Assembly (NCBI GenBank): GCA_031269335.1
Contig: JAISZI010000031.1
Span: 16,820 to 80,819, forward strand
Length of the DNA: 64,000 nt
Source of the DNA: Puniceicoccales bacterium
GTDB taxonomy: Bacteria > Verrucomicrobiota > Verrucomicrobiia > Opitutales > UBA953
Reading direction: 5' to 3'
The notes beneath the pieces are model-generated. The model searched no databases and was not told where the DNA came from. It saw only the letters and a list, made by a program, of their open reading frames with translations. The position numbers were made by a program, and so were the translations under genes. Positions 26,778 through 36,020 of the stretch are shown in pieces. Position 1 is the stretch's first letter. Each line of letters starts with the position of its first letter.

Positions 26778-27890
26778 ATGCCCGCTCGCTTTCACTTCTT
26801 CACCGGCGACGACGACTACCTCGTAGATCGCGCCGCCCGTGCCTGTTTCGAGAAGTTTAATAAAGAAACCAACGACCCGCTCTCTTCCGAAATTATCAGC
26901 GCCACCGCAACGAAGGAAGATGACGCCCTGGCAATCCTCGCCAATTTCATCCCCGCCGTCACAACCCTTCCTCTCTTCGGCGGCAAAAAAAATGTCTGGC
27001 TGCGCACCCTGAACTGGCTGGCGAGAGATACGCTCTTCGGCCGCTCCGAAGCAGGTAAGGATTGCCTCGCACGCCTTCAAAAAACACTCGATAAAATCGA
27101 TCCGGAAAATTTTAACGTCGTAATCAGTGCCTTCCCCGCCGACGGCACCCGCTCCGAAACAAAATGGCTGAAAAATAACAGCGACCCCTCCGCCTCTGTC
27201 CCTCTTCTCAAAGGAAAGGGCGGCGATAAAGGTGTCCCAGCCGCGATACTCGCCGCCGAAGCAAACGCGCTCGGCGTGAAATTGTCCGATACAGTCTGCG
27301 AAGAACTCCTCGAAAAAGTCGGCGCAAACCTTCGTATGGCGATCGAAGAAGTGCGCAAACTTGCCTCTTATATTGGTGCTTCCGGCGGTGCCATCACCTC
27401 CGATATGATCGCAAAACTCGTCCCGGTTTTCGGAGAAGGCGATTTTTTTGAACCAGTCGAAGCTTTTTATTCTGCCAATATCGAATACGCATTGGATTCC
27501 CTGCGCCGTTTCTTTTTTCACAACCCAAAGGCGGGGCGGGGTTTGCTGGCCACTCTCCAAAAACGAAACCGCCTCCTCCTCCAGCTGCGCACCTTGACCG
27601 ACGCACGAGCCATCAGCGGAAGTTTCAGCGAGGCAGCATTGTCCCGCGCCGCTGCGGAATATGGCTCCGCTTTCGGCGATACCATCGGCGAAAAAAACGA
27701 ACTGAACGTGTTCGCCCAAAACGGATTTTACCTCTCGCGACTCGCCCGCTCCGCAAAAATCTTTTCGCTGCGCAGTTTGATCGAACTCCAGCTCGCCTTC
27801 GTCGATTGCTACAACTCCATCCTCGCCCGCCCCAACGAAGAAGAAGCCGTCTTCCGCGAATTCTTTGAACGCTGCCTCACCAAAAAATAA
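26778..27890 (+). CDS. holA: DNA polymerase III subunit delta
   Basis: 370 aa. The delta subunit of the clamp loader opens the beta sliding clamp. N-terminal RFHFFTGDDDYLVDRAARACF is the family start, followed by FIPAVTTLPLFGGKKNVWLR. The middle has LEKVGANLRMAIEEVRKLASYIG and the C-terminal domain AFYSANIEYALDSLRRFFFH. It lacks a canonical Walker motif, as expected for delta. The gene converges on purA with only 15 nt between stops. Confidence 0.88.
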   Translation: MPARFHFFTGDDDYLVDRAARACFEKFNKETNDPLSSEIISATATKEDDALAILANFIPAVTTLPLFGGKKNVWLRTLNWLARDTLFGRSEAGKDCLARLQKTLDKIDPENFNVVISAFPADGTRSETKWLKNNSDPSASVPLLKGKGGDKGVPAAILAAEANALGVKLSDTVCEELLEKVGANLRMAIEEVRKLASYIGASGGAITSDMIAKLVPVFGEGDFFEPVEAFYSANIEYALDSLRRFFFHNPKAGRGLLATLQKRNRLLLQLRTLTDARAISGSFSEAALSRAAAEYGSAFGDTIGEKNELNVFAQNGFYLSRLARSAKIFSLRSLIELQLAFVDCYNSILARPNEEEAVFREFFERCLTKK

Positions 27891-27905
27891 TTATTACGCG
27901 AGTTA

Positions 27906-29441
27906 TTAAACAATCTTCATTAATTCTGTCGGCTTGGGGACATCCTTAATGATTTGATCGGGATCGGGACCGACGCCGATGTAGCGCAAATTCGGAGCGG
28001 CGACTCCTGCCAGATTCGCAATAGTTTTCACGACAAAGGCGACATAACGCTGCGCTTCGAGAGGAAGTTCGGCGAAGTTACGCGCTTCGGAAATATCGCG
28101 ATCCCACGACGGAAGTGCCGCATAGACAGGACGTAAAGTGCGGCGCAACGCATCGTTGCGCGGCACGCAAGTGTAAGTCTTGCCGGTGGCGGGATCGCGG
28201 TATGCCGTGCAGACAAGCAATACCCCGCCTTTCCATGCACTTCCCGCTGAAAGCGCATCAAGCTTATTTATCACAATGTCCTGATAACCACCATGACGCA
28301 GCGCGTCCGCTTTTTCCACACAATCAAACCAGCCGACCATGCGCTGCCGCCCAGTGCTCGTCCCATACTCCAGTCGGCGCAAACGTATCGCGAGCGGATG
28401 CGCATCATCCATTTGCGTAAGAAAGGTATGCGTTCCGACCTTGGTGTCGTAAGCCTTGCACACGCCAACCGTGTGGACAGGCTGCACGGGCAAACCCGCC
28501 GATTGAAACAGCTCTGGCGTAAAAGTGTGCGAGGCGGTCACGTTAGGCGCAAAACCATGGCGCTTATCAAGCCAGTACGCCTGACCAAATTCACCGATGA
28601 CGTAATTTCCTTGCGCAAGGCAAGTTCGGATTCGCTCGCGCACGTCACCGATATTTTCGCGCAACGCATACCCCGCTTCCCATGTCGCTTCAATGACCGC
28701 AGAGCGATTGAAACAAAAGGCTTCCCCAGACCCAAATCGCGTAAAATCAAACGCTTCCTCAGCAAACACCCCCGATTTTATGGTATCGTGGTTGGCGTGC
28801 TTTTCGGCATCGCTGAGCTTTTCCAGAAATTCCTGCCAGCGAGCAGGTTCCACGCGACACACATGGCGAATGACACGCTCGGCACGGTCAATGCGGGCAT
28901 CGAGTTTCGCAGCAAATTCATCCGCCCCAGCACAAAAATCGGCAAAATATATCTGCCATTGCCCCGCCTCATCCGTGTAAGCGGGCGTAATCCCGCGCCC
29001 AGTGCTCCCGCGCGGCAGCTGCCCAAGGATATTCACGCGGTAATCTTCCCACGCCAAGTCAAGCATCCGGTGCGTGACGTCGCTAACAAGCGTGCGTTCA
29101 TCCACAAGCAAACGCGTATATATCGAATAACCAAGCAGATCGAGCGGCTTCGCTTCCCAGTGCACCTTGCGCGGATCGGCAACCACACCAGCCCCAAGTG
29201 CCAGCGTCTTCACATCGCGTTCAATAAGACCGCCCGGAAGCAAGTTCAACTTGAGACCCCCAACCGTGTGCCCGGAATTCGCCCCACCATTAACCTTGAG
29301 CACAACGCCGACAATGTCGCGCCGCCCATGTTTTTCTTGTAACTCGCGGATAACCTCTGGTATGAGGCGCCCCTTGCCCTCGTCGCCTGTGCTGATACCG
29401 GTGTCGGCTATTATCCGACTTGTGAATGGTGTGAGTGCCAT
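27906..29441 (-). CDS. purA: Adenylosuccinate synthetase, long divergent form
   Basis: 511 aa from the ATG at 29441 (MALTPFTSRIIADTGI); the track start at 29597 lies in repeat sequence. It converts IMP, aspartate and GTP to adenylosuccinate in AMP synthesis. Signature residues: STGDEGKGR with the catalytic Asp, VNGGANSGHTVGG with the catalytic His, LPRGSTGRGITPAYTD, and the guanine-site region RLEYGTSTGRQRMVGWFD. It is about 80 residues longer than the usual ~430, with extra sequence in the middle and C-terminal parts, and the start motif differs from the common WGDEGKGK. I consider it a true PurA clade member rather than a paralogue, but this is inference. Confidence 0.85.
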   Translation of the reverse strand: MALTPFTSRIIADTGISTGDEGKGRLIPEVIRELQEKHGRRDIVGVVLKVNGGANSGHTVGGLKLNLLPGGLIERDVKTLALGAGVVADPRKVHWEAKPLDLLGYSIYTRLLVDERTLVSDVTHRMLDLAWEDYRVNILGQLPRGSTGRGITPAYTDEAGQWQIYFADFCAGADEFAAKLDARIDRAERVIRHVCRVEPARWQEFLEKLSDAEKHANHDTIKSGVFAEEAFDFTRFGSGEAFCFNRSAVIEATWEAGYALRENIGDVRERIRTCLAQGNYVIGEFGQAYWLDKRHGFAPNVTASHTFTPELFQSAGLPVQPVHTVGVCKAYDTKVGTHTFLTQMDDAHPLAIRLRRLEYGTSTGRQRMVGWFDCVEKADALRHGGYQDIVINKLDALSAGSAWKGGVLLVCTAYRDPATGKTYTCVPRNDALRRTLRPVYAALPSWDRDISEARNFAELPLEAQRYVAFVVKTIANLAGVAAPNLRYIGVGPDPDQIIKDVPKPTELMKIV

Positions 29442-29574
29442 GTGGAATTTTAAGAACGCCCATGAATAGGCACAAAACCGCAAAAGGCAACAGCCGAAGG
29501 GCGAGAAGTAATTCATATCCTCACGCGAAGCCAACAGCGCTCCCCCAAAGGGGCACCGGAGCGAGCGCAGCCAG

Positions 29575-29612
29575 AGCAAGTGCTGTGCGCCGTTCACGGC
29601 GGGAGGCTCTCC
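29575..29612 (+). repeat. Left inverted repeat flanking the ATPase/nuclease gene (element C)
   Basis: 38 bp containing CCGTTCACGGCGGGAGGCTC. It is the inverse of 31295-31334 with one mismatch and a 2-nt gap. The adjacent 29527-29575 stretch matches the 20.27-20.33 kb element. It occupies the gap between the purA start and the ATPase gene stop. Confidence 0.85.
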
Positions 29613-29638
29613 TCCCTCTCTCCTCTATCTCCTATTCC

Positions 29639-31198
29639 CTATCTCCCCACTTTCCATTCACAGATTTGCCGTTTTTCGCCGTCGAAAACGACGCCGACTT
29701 TTACGAGTGTTTTGCCGGTGCCGGTCCATGCTGTTAAATACTCTTTTGTGTCAATTTGCGCGAGGGCGACGTCGGCGGTGCCGTTTGTTTTGAACTCAAA
29801 ACAATAGACGTATTTCGGCGTCTCAACAATGCTGTCGGCGCGACCGCTGGCGGTGCGCACCTCGGAGCGGCAACGCAGTCCGAGCATATTAAAAATGATG
29901 TGAAAAACGCTCTGAAAATACTTCTCTTCTTTTGAGGAAATGTCGTAGGGAATGCCCGCGAGAAACGGCTTTATTCCCTCTTCGAGAGCGCGGTCTATTT
30001 CGCCGTTGTAGAGTAATTCGGGAACCTTGTTTAGAACAGAACTCTTCTTGAAGAGCGGAATCTGCAAGTAACTTGTAGCCAATTCGTTGGCGAACGCGCC
30101 GCGAACTTCTGTGTTTGGATAATCCAGCGTGAAACGCTCGAAATCGGCGTTGTAATCTTTGATTGTCAGATAGCCGGATTGGAAAAGAACAGAGGTCGGC
30201 TCAAGGTTCTCCAAATCGAATTTGCGCAAATCCTCGACCGTGATTTGGACATTGCTAAATTCTATTATTGGCAGGTTCGCTTTCTTCAAAAGTTCGACAA
30301 GATAGTTTGGTGTTCCGCTCTCAAACCAGTAGGAGTGAAATTCGCCGTTATTGAAATGAAGCAACAAGCCATACGGGTTATAGACAGTGAGCGGTTTTTC
30401 CGTGAAACGATAACCGTTGTAGAAATTGCGCAACCGCGCAAGATAGGCGTCGCGCCCGCCAAATTTAGCGGCGTGTTTGTCAATGTATTCGACGAAATCG
30501 CGCTCCATCTCCTCCTGCATAATTCCGCAGATGTCGGCGTATTTTGGGTCGAGCGTGATGTCGGTGAGATTGTTCAGCGCAGAGAAAATACTGACTTTTG
30601 AAAACTTGGTGATGCCGGTGATGAAGGTAAATCTCAGGTCTTCCTCCTTCACTTTAACCGTCCGGTAAAAATCGCGTAGAATCTCGCGCATGGCGTTGAA
30701 CTCCTGCGGCTTACCAATCATGCTCAACAAGGGGCTGTCGTATTCGTCAATGATGACGGCGGCTTTTTCGCCGTATTTGGCGCGGACGTCCTCAATAAGT
30801 GCCGCAAACCGAGTCGCGAGTGTCTCGCCGCGCAGAGGAACATCGAGCCGCCGCGCCGCACTCACCAGCCGGTCTTGCAGGGAAAGGGCGCACGCCGCCG
30901 CGCCATCGCTGAATCCTCCGGCACTCATATCGAGCCGAATGACCGGATACTTTTTCCACTCCCAGCCGCTGTCGGCGGCACCGATGGCGAGGCCATCGAA
31001 GAGTTCGCGGCGAGCGTCGAAGATGGCGTGAAGCGTCGTGCACAACAGCGTTTTACCAAAACGGCGCGGTCGGGCGAGGAAGAAGACGCGGTCGGGAGCG
31101 CGCAGCATTTCGAGAATACGGGCAGTCTTATCCACATAGAGCAAATTCTCCTCACGGATATCCCAAAAAACCTGGCGGGCGATTGGCAAGCGTCTCAT
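29639..31198 (-). CDS. AAA-ATPase-like / PD-(D/E)XK nuclease protein
   Basis: 519 aa from the ATG at 31198, chosen because MRRLPIARQVFWDIREENLL matches the usual start of this family (an ATG four codons upstream also exists). The N-terminal half is the AAA-ATPase_like domain: LYVDKTARI, Walker A ARPRRFGKTLLCTTL, Walker B AAVIIDEYDSPLL, and sensor region TFITGITKFSKVSIFSALNN. The C-terminal ~100 residues are a PD-(D/E)XK_9 nuclease with GRADSIVETPKYVYCFEFK (D...E-x-K). Function is unknown; such genes are multicopy in many gut anaerobes and suspected to be mobile or defence related. It is bracketed by ~40-bp inverted repeats, and no partner gene is seen. Confidence 0.88.
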   Translation of the reverse strand: MRRLPIARQVFWDIREENLLYVDKTARILEMLRAPDRVFFLARPRRFGKTLLCTTLHAIFDARRELFDGLAIGAADSGWEWKKYPVIRLDMSAGGFSDGAAACALSLQDRLVSAARRLDVPLRGETLATRFAALIEDVRAKYGEKAAVIIDEYDSPLLSMIGKPQEFNAMREILRDFYRTVKVKEEDLRFTFITGITKFSKVSIFSALNNLTDITLDPKYADICGIMQEEMERDFVEYIDKHAAKFGGRDAYLARLRNFYNGYRFTEKPLTVYNPYGLLLHFNNGEFHSYWFESGTPNYLVELLKKANLPIIEFSNVQITVEDLRKFDLENLEPTSVLFQSGYLTIKDYNADFERFTLDYPNTEVRGAFANELATSYLQIPLFKKSSVLNKVPELLYNGEIDRALEEGIKPFLAGIPYDISSKEEKYFQSVFHIIFNMLGLRCRSEVRTASGRADSIVETPKYVYCFEFKTNGTADVALAQIDTKEYLTAWTGTGKTLVKVGVVFDGEKRQICEWKVGR

Positions 31199-31294
31199 AA
31201 CACCGCGCATGGTCGCGAACCGGCGGCGCGGCGCAAGGGGATTTGGAGATGGAGATAGGAGGAGAGAAAAGAGGTGGCAGGAAAGGAGCGGAAA

Positions 31295-31400
31295 GGAGAG
31301 CCTCCCGCCGTGAACGGCGGGCACAGCATTTGCTTCTTCGTTCACTCGCGCCAATGGCGCATCCTCTAATGGTAATGGTAGCCCAGGGCGTTGCCCTGGG
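31295..31400. repeat. Right inverted repeat (element C) plus CCCAGGGC palindrome
   Basis: 31295-31334 is the inverse partner of 29575-29612. Next to it lie CGCGCCAATGGCGCAT (also found near 37.21 and 37.72 kb) and the palindrome CCCAGGGCGTTGCCCTGGG at 31382-31400. The rlmN stop codon (31366-31368) lies inside this block. Confidence 0.85.
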
Positions 31401-32508
31401 CTGACTTAGGACCGCCCCTTTGGAGGCTCTGGTTTGCCTCTCCATTCTCTACTTGCAGGCGGAGTTGGCCGCAGGCGGCGGCGATATCGGTGCCTTTTTC
31501 GCGGCGCAGGGTTACGGAGATGCCGCATGAGTGGAGTTCGTGGGTGAAGGCTTGTTGGCGAGCGATGGAAGGGCGTTTCCAGGGGAGACCGGCGACGGGG
31601 TTGCAGGGGATTAGGTTCACGTGGGCGTGGATTTCGCGGGCAATTTTGGCGAGGGAGCGGGCTTGGTCTATGGAGTCGTTCACACCGGCGATGAGGATGA
31701 ACTCGAAGGTGAGCATACGCCCGTGTTTTTCGGCGAAGGTTTTACAAGCGGGCAAAAGCGTTTCGAGCGGGTATTGTTTATTGATTGGCATTATCTTGTC
31801 GCGCACGGCGTTAGTTGAGCCATGGAGGCTTACGGCGAGGCGCACGTCGAGTGGTTCTTCGGCGAGGGTGAGTATTTTTGGGACGATGCCGGACGTTGAA
31901 ATTGTCATGCGCCGTGCGCCCAGACCGAGTGCCCAAGGTGCGTTGAGTATGCGGAGTGCGGCGATTAGATTGTCGTAGTTTGCCAGCGGTTCGCCCATGC
32001 CCATTACGACGAGGTTGTCGAGTGTGTCGGCGGCTTTGTTTTCCAAGGCGGACATCACTTGTGCGACGATTTCGCCGGCGGAGAGGTCGCGTTTCCAGCC
32101 TTTGAGGCCCGATGCGCAAAAGCGGCACCCGTAGGCACATCCGATCTGCGTTGAGACGCAGAGTGTCGTGCGTGCTTTTTCGTTGTCTTTGCCCGTGCGC
32201 GGGGCGCGCAAGATAACGGTTTCGATGAGCGACCCGTCTCGCAGGCGTTGGAGGATTTTTCGGGTGACGTCGCTGGAATCCGTTCCGAGCACGGGGGTGT
32301 TTGGGGCAAAGTCAAAGTTGGCGGAAAGCCATTCGCGGAGCGGTCGCGGCAAGTTAGTCATTTGGTCAGGAGAACGGGCACGTTCCTTGTAAATCCATTT
32401 GAACACTTGTCCGGCGCGAAAAGACGGCTCGTTCCTCTGGGCGAGGCGGAGTGCGAGCGATTCCGGTGTCTCGGCGAACACCGGTGGCTTGTCCGGTTGA
32501 AACTTCAT
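31366..32508 (-). CDS. rlmN: 23S rRNA (adenine(2503)-C2)-methyltransferase RlmN
   Basis: 380 aa radical-SAM enzyme that methylates A2503 of 23S rRNA and A37 of some tRNAs. The cluster motif CVSTQIGCAYGCRFCASG has the CxxxCxxC cysteines. VMGMGEPLANYDN, VSLHGSTNAVRDKIMP and LIPCNPVAGLPW are typical, and the methyl-carrying Cys region is near the end (DIAAACGQLRL). The last ~20 residues (QRGGPKSAQGNALGY...) are the chance translation of the genome's palindromic repeat, so the natural C-terminus has been replaced or extended by repeat DNA. It diverges from metG across 158 nt. Confidence 0.95.
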   Translation of the reverse strand: MKFQPDKPPVFAETPESLALRLAQRNEPSFRAGQVFKWIYKERARSPDQMTNLPRPLREWLSANFDFAPNTPVLGTDSSDVTRKILQRLRDGSLIETVILRAPRTGKDNEKARTTLCVSTQIGCAYGCRFCASGLKGWKRDLSAGEIVAQVMSALENKAADTLDNLVVMGMGEPLANYDNLIAALRILNAPWALGLGARRMTISTSGIVPKILTLAEEPLDVRLAVSLHGSTNAVRDKIMPINKQYPLETLLPACKTFAEKHGRMLTFEFILIAGVNDSIDQARSLAKIAREIHAHVNLIPCNPVAGLPWKRPSIARQQAFTHELHSCGISVTLRREKGTDIAAACGQLRLQVENGEANQSLQRGGPKSAQGNALGYHYH

Positions 32509-32666
32509 TTACGGTGCTTTTATGAAAAGGTTTTTCCCTATGAGAAACATCTTTCTGCGCCATCGCGGGCAGGTGTTGCCAATTGCTTTCTTGCGCGGGA
32601 CGGGTGCCCGCTCATGCTCGCGCCTCTTTGCAACCACCGCAGCTAACGCTTTTTTCATTCGTAACC

Positions 32667-34217
32667 ATGACCACGAAACCCTTCTACATCACGACTGCCA
32701 TTGACTACGCAAACGGCGCACCGCACCTCGGTCACGCCTACGAAAAAATCCTCACGGACGTCATTGCCCGCTTTCAACGCTTGCGTGGGCGCAGTGTGCA
32801 TTTTCTCACGGGTCTCGACGAACACGGGCAAAAGGTGCAGCAGACCGCTGCCCTGCGTGGCCTCACTCCACAAGAAGCCTGTGATGAGGCCGCCGTCCTC
32901 TTCCAAGCTCTCTTGCGCAATCTCAACATCACTCACGATGATTTTTTGCGCACTACCCAGCCGCGCCACAAGCAGGTCGTCCAATGCCTTTTGCAAAAGC
33001 TTTTTGACGCGGGTCTCATCTACAAAGCCGAATACACGGGCTTTTACAGCGTGCGGCAGGAGCAGTTTGTCCTCGAAAAAGATAGAAATCAGGACGGTTC
33101 GTGGCCCGAAATTTTTGGCGAAGTAACGTCGATTACCGAGGGCAATTACTTCTTCCGCCTATCGCAATACCAAGCGTGGCTCGTGGATTTTCTTAATAAA
33201 AACCCAGACTGGATTTTTCCGAGTTTTCGCCAGAAGCAAGTGCTCGAATTTCTCAAAGACCCCATCAACGACCTCTGCATTTCGCGCCCGCGGGAACGTC
33301 TTGGCTGGGGCATCGCGCTGCCTTTTGACAACGATTTCGTGACCTACGTTTGGTTCGATGCCCTCGTTAACTACTTTTCCGCCGTAGAGAACACCGGTCT
33401 CTGGCCTGCCGACGCCCATGTCATTGGCAAAGACATCCTTGTGCCGCCGCACGCCGTCTATTGGCCGTGCATGTTGCAGGCGCTCGGACTCGCGCTCCCG
33501 CGCCGCCTCATCGTTCACGGTTGGTGGACTATCCGCGGCAGCAAAGCCTCCAAAAGTTCCGGCAACGCCGTTAGCTCGCTCGACCTCGCCAGCATTTATG
33601 GCACCGACGCCTTTCGCTATCACCTCATTCGCGAAATGAGTGTCGGGCAAGACAGCGAGTTCTCCGGAGAACAGCTTGAATCGCGCTACCGCTCCGACCT
33701 CGCCAACGAACTCGGCAATCTCCTCAACCGCCTGCTCAACATGGGCACGCGCCACACCGGCGGCATCGTCCCCATCGTCGGCGAAACGCACCCCGTCGAA
33801 GAACCGGAGACCGAGCTGCTCGCGCTCTGGGAAAAGACGGCGGCGCAATTCATCGAGCTTTCCGAAGGCTACCGTTTCCACACGGCATTAGAAACGCTCT
33901 GGGTCTTCATTCGCTTTATGAATCGCTACGTCGAGCACCGCGCCCCGTGGAAACTCGCCAAATCGGCTGACCCCGCCGACCGCATCCGCCTCGAAAATTG
34001 CCTCGCGCACCTCGCCGAAGGACTGCGCCTGACCGCCGTCCTGCTCTCGCCGGTTATGCCGGACACAGCGGCGCGAATCCAAGAAAACATCGGCGTCGCT
34101 CCGGCTCGCACTTTTGCGGGTCAAATCGAGTGGGACCTGAAAAAAACGGGCGGCGCACACCTCGCCGAAAAAGCGATTCTCTTCCCGCCGGTCGCTGATC
34201 CGGCCGCGCAAAAATAA
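32667..34217 (+). CDS. metG: Methionyl-tRNA synthetase
   Basis: 516 aa from the ATG at 32667 (MTTKPFYITTAIDYANG). Class Ia synthetase: the HIGH motif appears as HLGH in GAPHLGHAYEKI and KMSKS as KASKS in GSKASKSSGNAV. The connective peptide GFYSVRQEQFVLEKD lacks the zinc-binding cysteines common at this place, and there is no C-terminal Trbp111-like domain, so this is a short, apparently zinc-free form. The anticodon-binding helical domain follows KASKS. menF lies 66 nt downstream. Confidence 0.95.
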   Translation: MTTKPFYITTAIDYANGAPHLGHAYEKILTDVIARFQRLRGRSVHFLTGLDEHGQKVQQTAALRGLTPQEACDEAAVLFQALLRNLNITHDDFLRTTQPRHKQVVQCLLQKLFDAGLIYKAEYTGFYSVRQEQFVLEKDRNQDGSWPEIFGEVTSITEGNYFFRLSQYQAWLVDFLNKNPDWIFPSFRQKQVLEFLKDPINDLCISRPRERLGWGIALPFDNDFVTYVWFDALVNYFSAVENTGLWPADAHVIGKDILVPPHAVYWPCMLQALGLALPRRLIVHGWWTIRGSKASKSSGNAVSSLDLASIYGTDAFRYHLIREMSVGQDSEFSGEQLESRYRSDLANELGNLLNRLLNMGTRHTGGIVPIVGETHPVEEPETELLALWEKTAAQFIELSEGYRFHTALETLWVFIRFMNRYVEHRAPWKLAKSADPADRIRLENCLAHLAEGLRLTAVLLSPVMPDTAARIQENIGVAPARTFAGQIEWDLKKTGGAHLAEKAILFPPVADPAAQK

Positions 34218-34283
34218 CCGCCTTCACGCTGTCCATTCCGCCGCCGCCGCTGTTCCCCGTCCGCTTTTTTCTCCGGCAAATCA

Positions 34284-35645
34284 ATGCCCGCCACGCGCCT
34301 CATTAGTATTTCCCGCCGCGTCCGTTGCGCAGAGCCGCTCGCGGCGTTGCTCGCCAGAACCGACGGCGATTTTGGCGCGTGTTTTGAACACCCGACCTCC
34401 GGCACGGCTTTCGCAGGCGTAGGCGCGGCGTGGCACGCTGTTTTTCACGGCAAAGAAAGATTTCGACGCGCCCGAGACGCTGCTAACACGTTGATGGCAA
34501 ACGCTATTTTTGACGGCGACGTCCGCGAATCGCCGGCGATGATGCATTTTTTCGCCGCGTTTTCCTTTGAAAATGACGCCCCCGAAGATGCGCCTTTTGC
34601 CCCAGGAAACGTTTTTTTGCCGCGCTGGCAGATCGTCCGTTCGGGAGAACAGTGTTTTCTCGTCAAAAACAACCTTGTCCGCTCAGACATCACCCGCAGC
34701 GAAATCGCCGCTATAGTTAATGCTGCTAACGGCGATGCCCTTGCGAGCGAACTTCGCCTCGACGACGCCCCTCTCCGCCTGCGTTCTCTTCTCGACGCCC
34801 AACGCGTTGCGCCAGTGTTCACCGAAGAAGGCGGCTCGTGGTTCTCGGCGGGTGTCGCAGATGTCCTGCGGCGAATTTCCAACGGCGACGCCCGTAAAAT
34901 CGTGCTCGCCCGCAGATTGCGCGCTACCGCGCCAATCCCGTTTTCCATTCCTGCCACCTTCGCCCGCTTGCGCGAAACTTTTCCACCCTGCCACACTTTC
35001 GCCTTCGCCTGCGGAGCCGATCGCATTTTCACAGGTTCGACCCCGGAATGCCTCGTTGACGTCGCCGGAGGCATTCTCAACACCGAAGCTATCGCCGGCT
35101 CCGCCCCGCGACCGACGCCCCACGCCGCGCCGGAACCCCTTGCCGCCTGCCTGCTTGCCGACGCCAAAGAACGCCGCGAGCACACCACCGTCGTCGAGAC
35201 CATTCTTGCTTCACTGCGCACCCTCGGCATCGAAGCGCGGGCAGCCGACCGTGCGCATTGCCTCGCCCTGCCGTATATCTTGCACTTGCGCACGCCCCTT
35301 CGCGCCAGCGTTTCTAACAAGATTCACTTGCTCGACATCGCCGCCGCCTTGCACCCGACCTCCGCCACCGGCGGCGTGCCGACTGCCGCCGCCCTCGACG
35401 CCATTCGCTCCCTTGAACCGAATCCGCGCAGCCTCTACGCAGGCACGCTCGGCTGGTTCGACGCCGCCGGCGAAGGCCGCCTTCTCGTCGGTTTGCGAAG
35501 CGCGTTGATTTCAGGCAACGACGCGCTCCTTTTCGCCGGTGCAGGTATTGTCGCCGGTTCGCTTCCGTCCCGCGAACTCGCCGAGACACAGGCGAAGTTT
35601 CGCGCCATGGCAGACGCCCTCGTCGCCCCGTTGATAAAATCATAG
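34284..35645 (+). CDS. menF: Isochorismate synthase (menaquinone pathway)
   Basis: 453 aa chorismate-binding enzyme; it isomerises chorismate to isochorismate, the entry to menaquinone. Family blocks: SNGDARKIVLARRLRATA, DRIFTGSTPECLVDV, NTEAIAGSAPRP, KERREHTTVVETI, LYAGTLGWFDAAGEGRLLVGLRSA and FAGAGIVAGSLPSRELAETQAKF. EntC/DhbC-type enzymes for siderophores share these motifs. I prefer MenF because no siderophore genes are near, but no other men genes are in the window either. Confidence 0.85.
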   Translation: MPATRLISISRRVRCAEPLAALLARTDGDFGACFEHPTSGTAFAGVGAAWHAVFHGKERFRRARDAANTLMANAIFDGDVRESPAMMHFFAAFSFENDAPEDAPFAPGNVFLPRWQIVRSGEQCFLVKNNLVRSDITRSEIAAIVNAANGDALASELRLDDAPLRLRSLLDAQRVAPVFTEEGGSWFSAGVADVLRRISNGDARKIVLARRLRATAPIPFSIPATFARLRETFPPCHTFAFACGADRIFTGSTPECLVDVAGGILNTEAIAGSAPRPTPHAAPEPLAACLLADAKERREHTTVVETILASLRTLGIEARAADRAHCLALPYILHLRTPLRASVSNKIHLLDIAAALHPTSATGGVPTAAALDAIRSLEPNPRSLYAGTLGWFDAAGEGRLLVGLRSALISGNDALLFAGAGIVAGSLPSRELAETQAKFRAMADALVAPLIKS

Positions 35646-35850
35646 GTGCAGCGGCATAACTACCTCCCCCGACGGAGGATAATGTGATCCGCGCTCGTTT
35701 CATTCGCACTCCCCGACGGAGGATAACGTGAATAACCGGCAGTGAAGCGTAGCGGAATCGGCGGATGCCCCCTCCCCGCGCTCGCTGTGCTCGCGCTCCA
35801 CTGGCGGTTATTCACGTTGTGCCCCTTTGGGGCACTGGTGGCGTATCATA
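35646..35850. repeat. Element D (inverted AACGTGAATAACCG pair) with an element B fragment
   Basis: A perfect 14-bp inverted repeat AACGTGAATAACCG lies at 35725-35738 and 35805-35818, inside longer matching arms (CAGTGAAGCG... / CGCTCCACTGG). Element B in reverse (35686-35714, GCGCTCGTTTCATTCGCAC) precedes it. It occupies most of the 375-nt gap between menF and the porin; the rest (35851-36020) is the porin leader. Confidence 0.85.
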
Positions 35851-35897
35851 ACGCCTGAATCGCTCATTTTTTTACAAAAGAAGTTTTTTTTATCTTA

Positions 35898-35928
35898 TTG
35901 CGTAAATGGCATCGTTTTCGCTTACACT
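35898..35928 (+). promoter_or_regulatory. Possible promoter of the porin gene
   Basis: TTGCGT and TACACT are separated by 19 nt in an AT-rich stretch after the repeat element and about 93 nt before the porin ATG. The spacing is long and the match is weak. Confidence 0.25.
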
Positions 35929-36020
35929 TTGAAACCGTGGTGGATGTCGCGATACTTCCGAATGCAAGGGCTTCGGAGTCACCCGAGACATGCCGCCGCG
36001 CACTCACAAAACAACAATAC

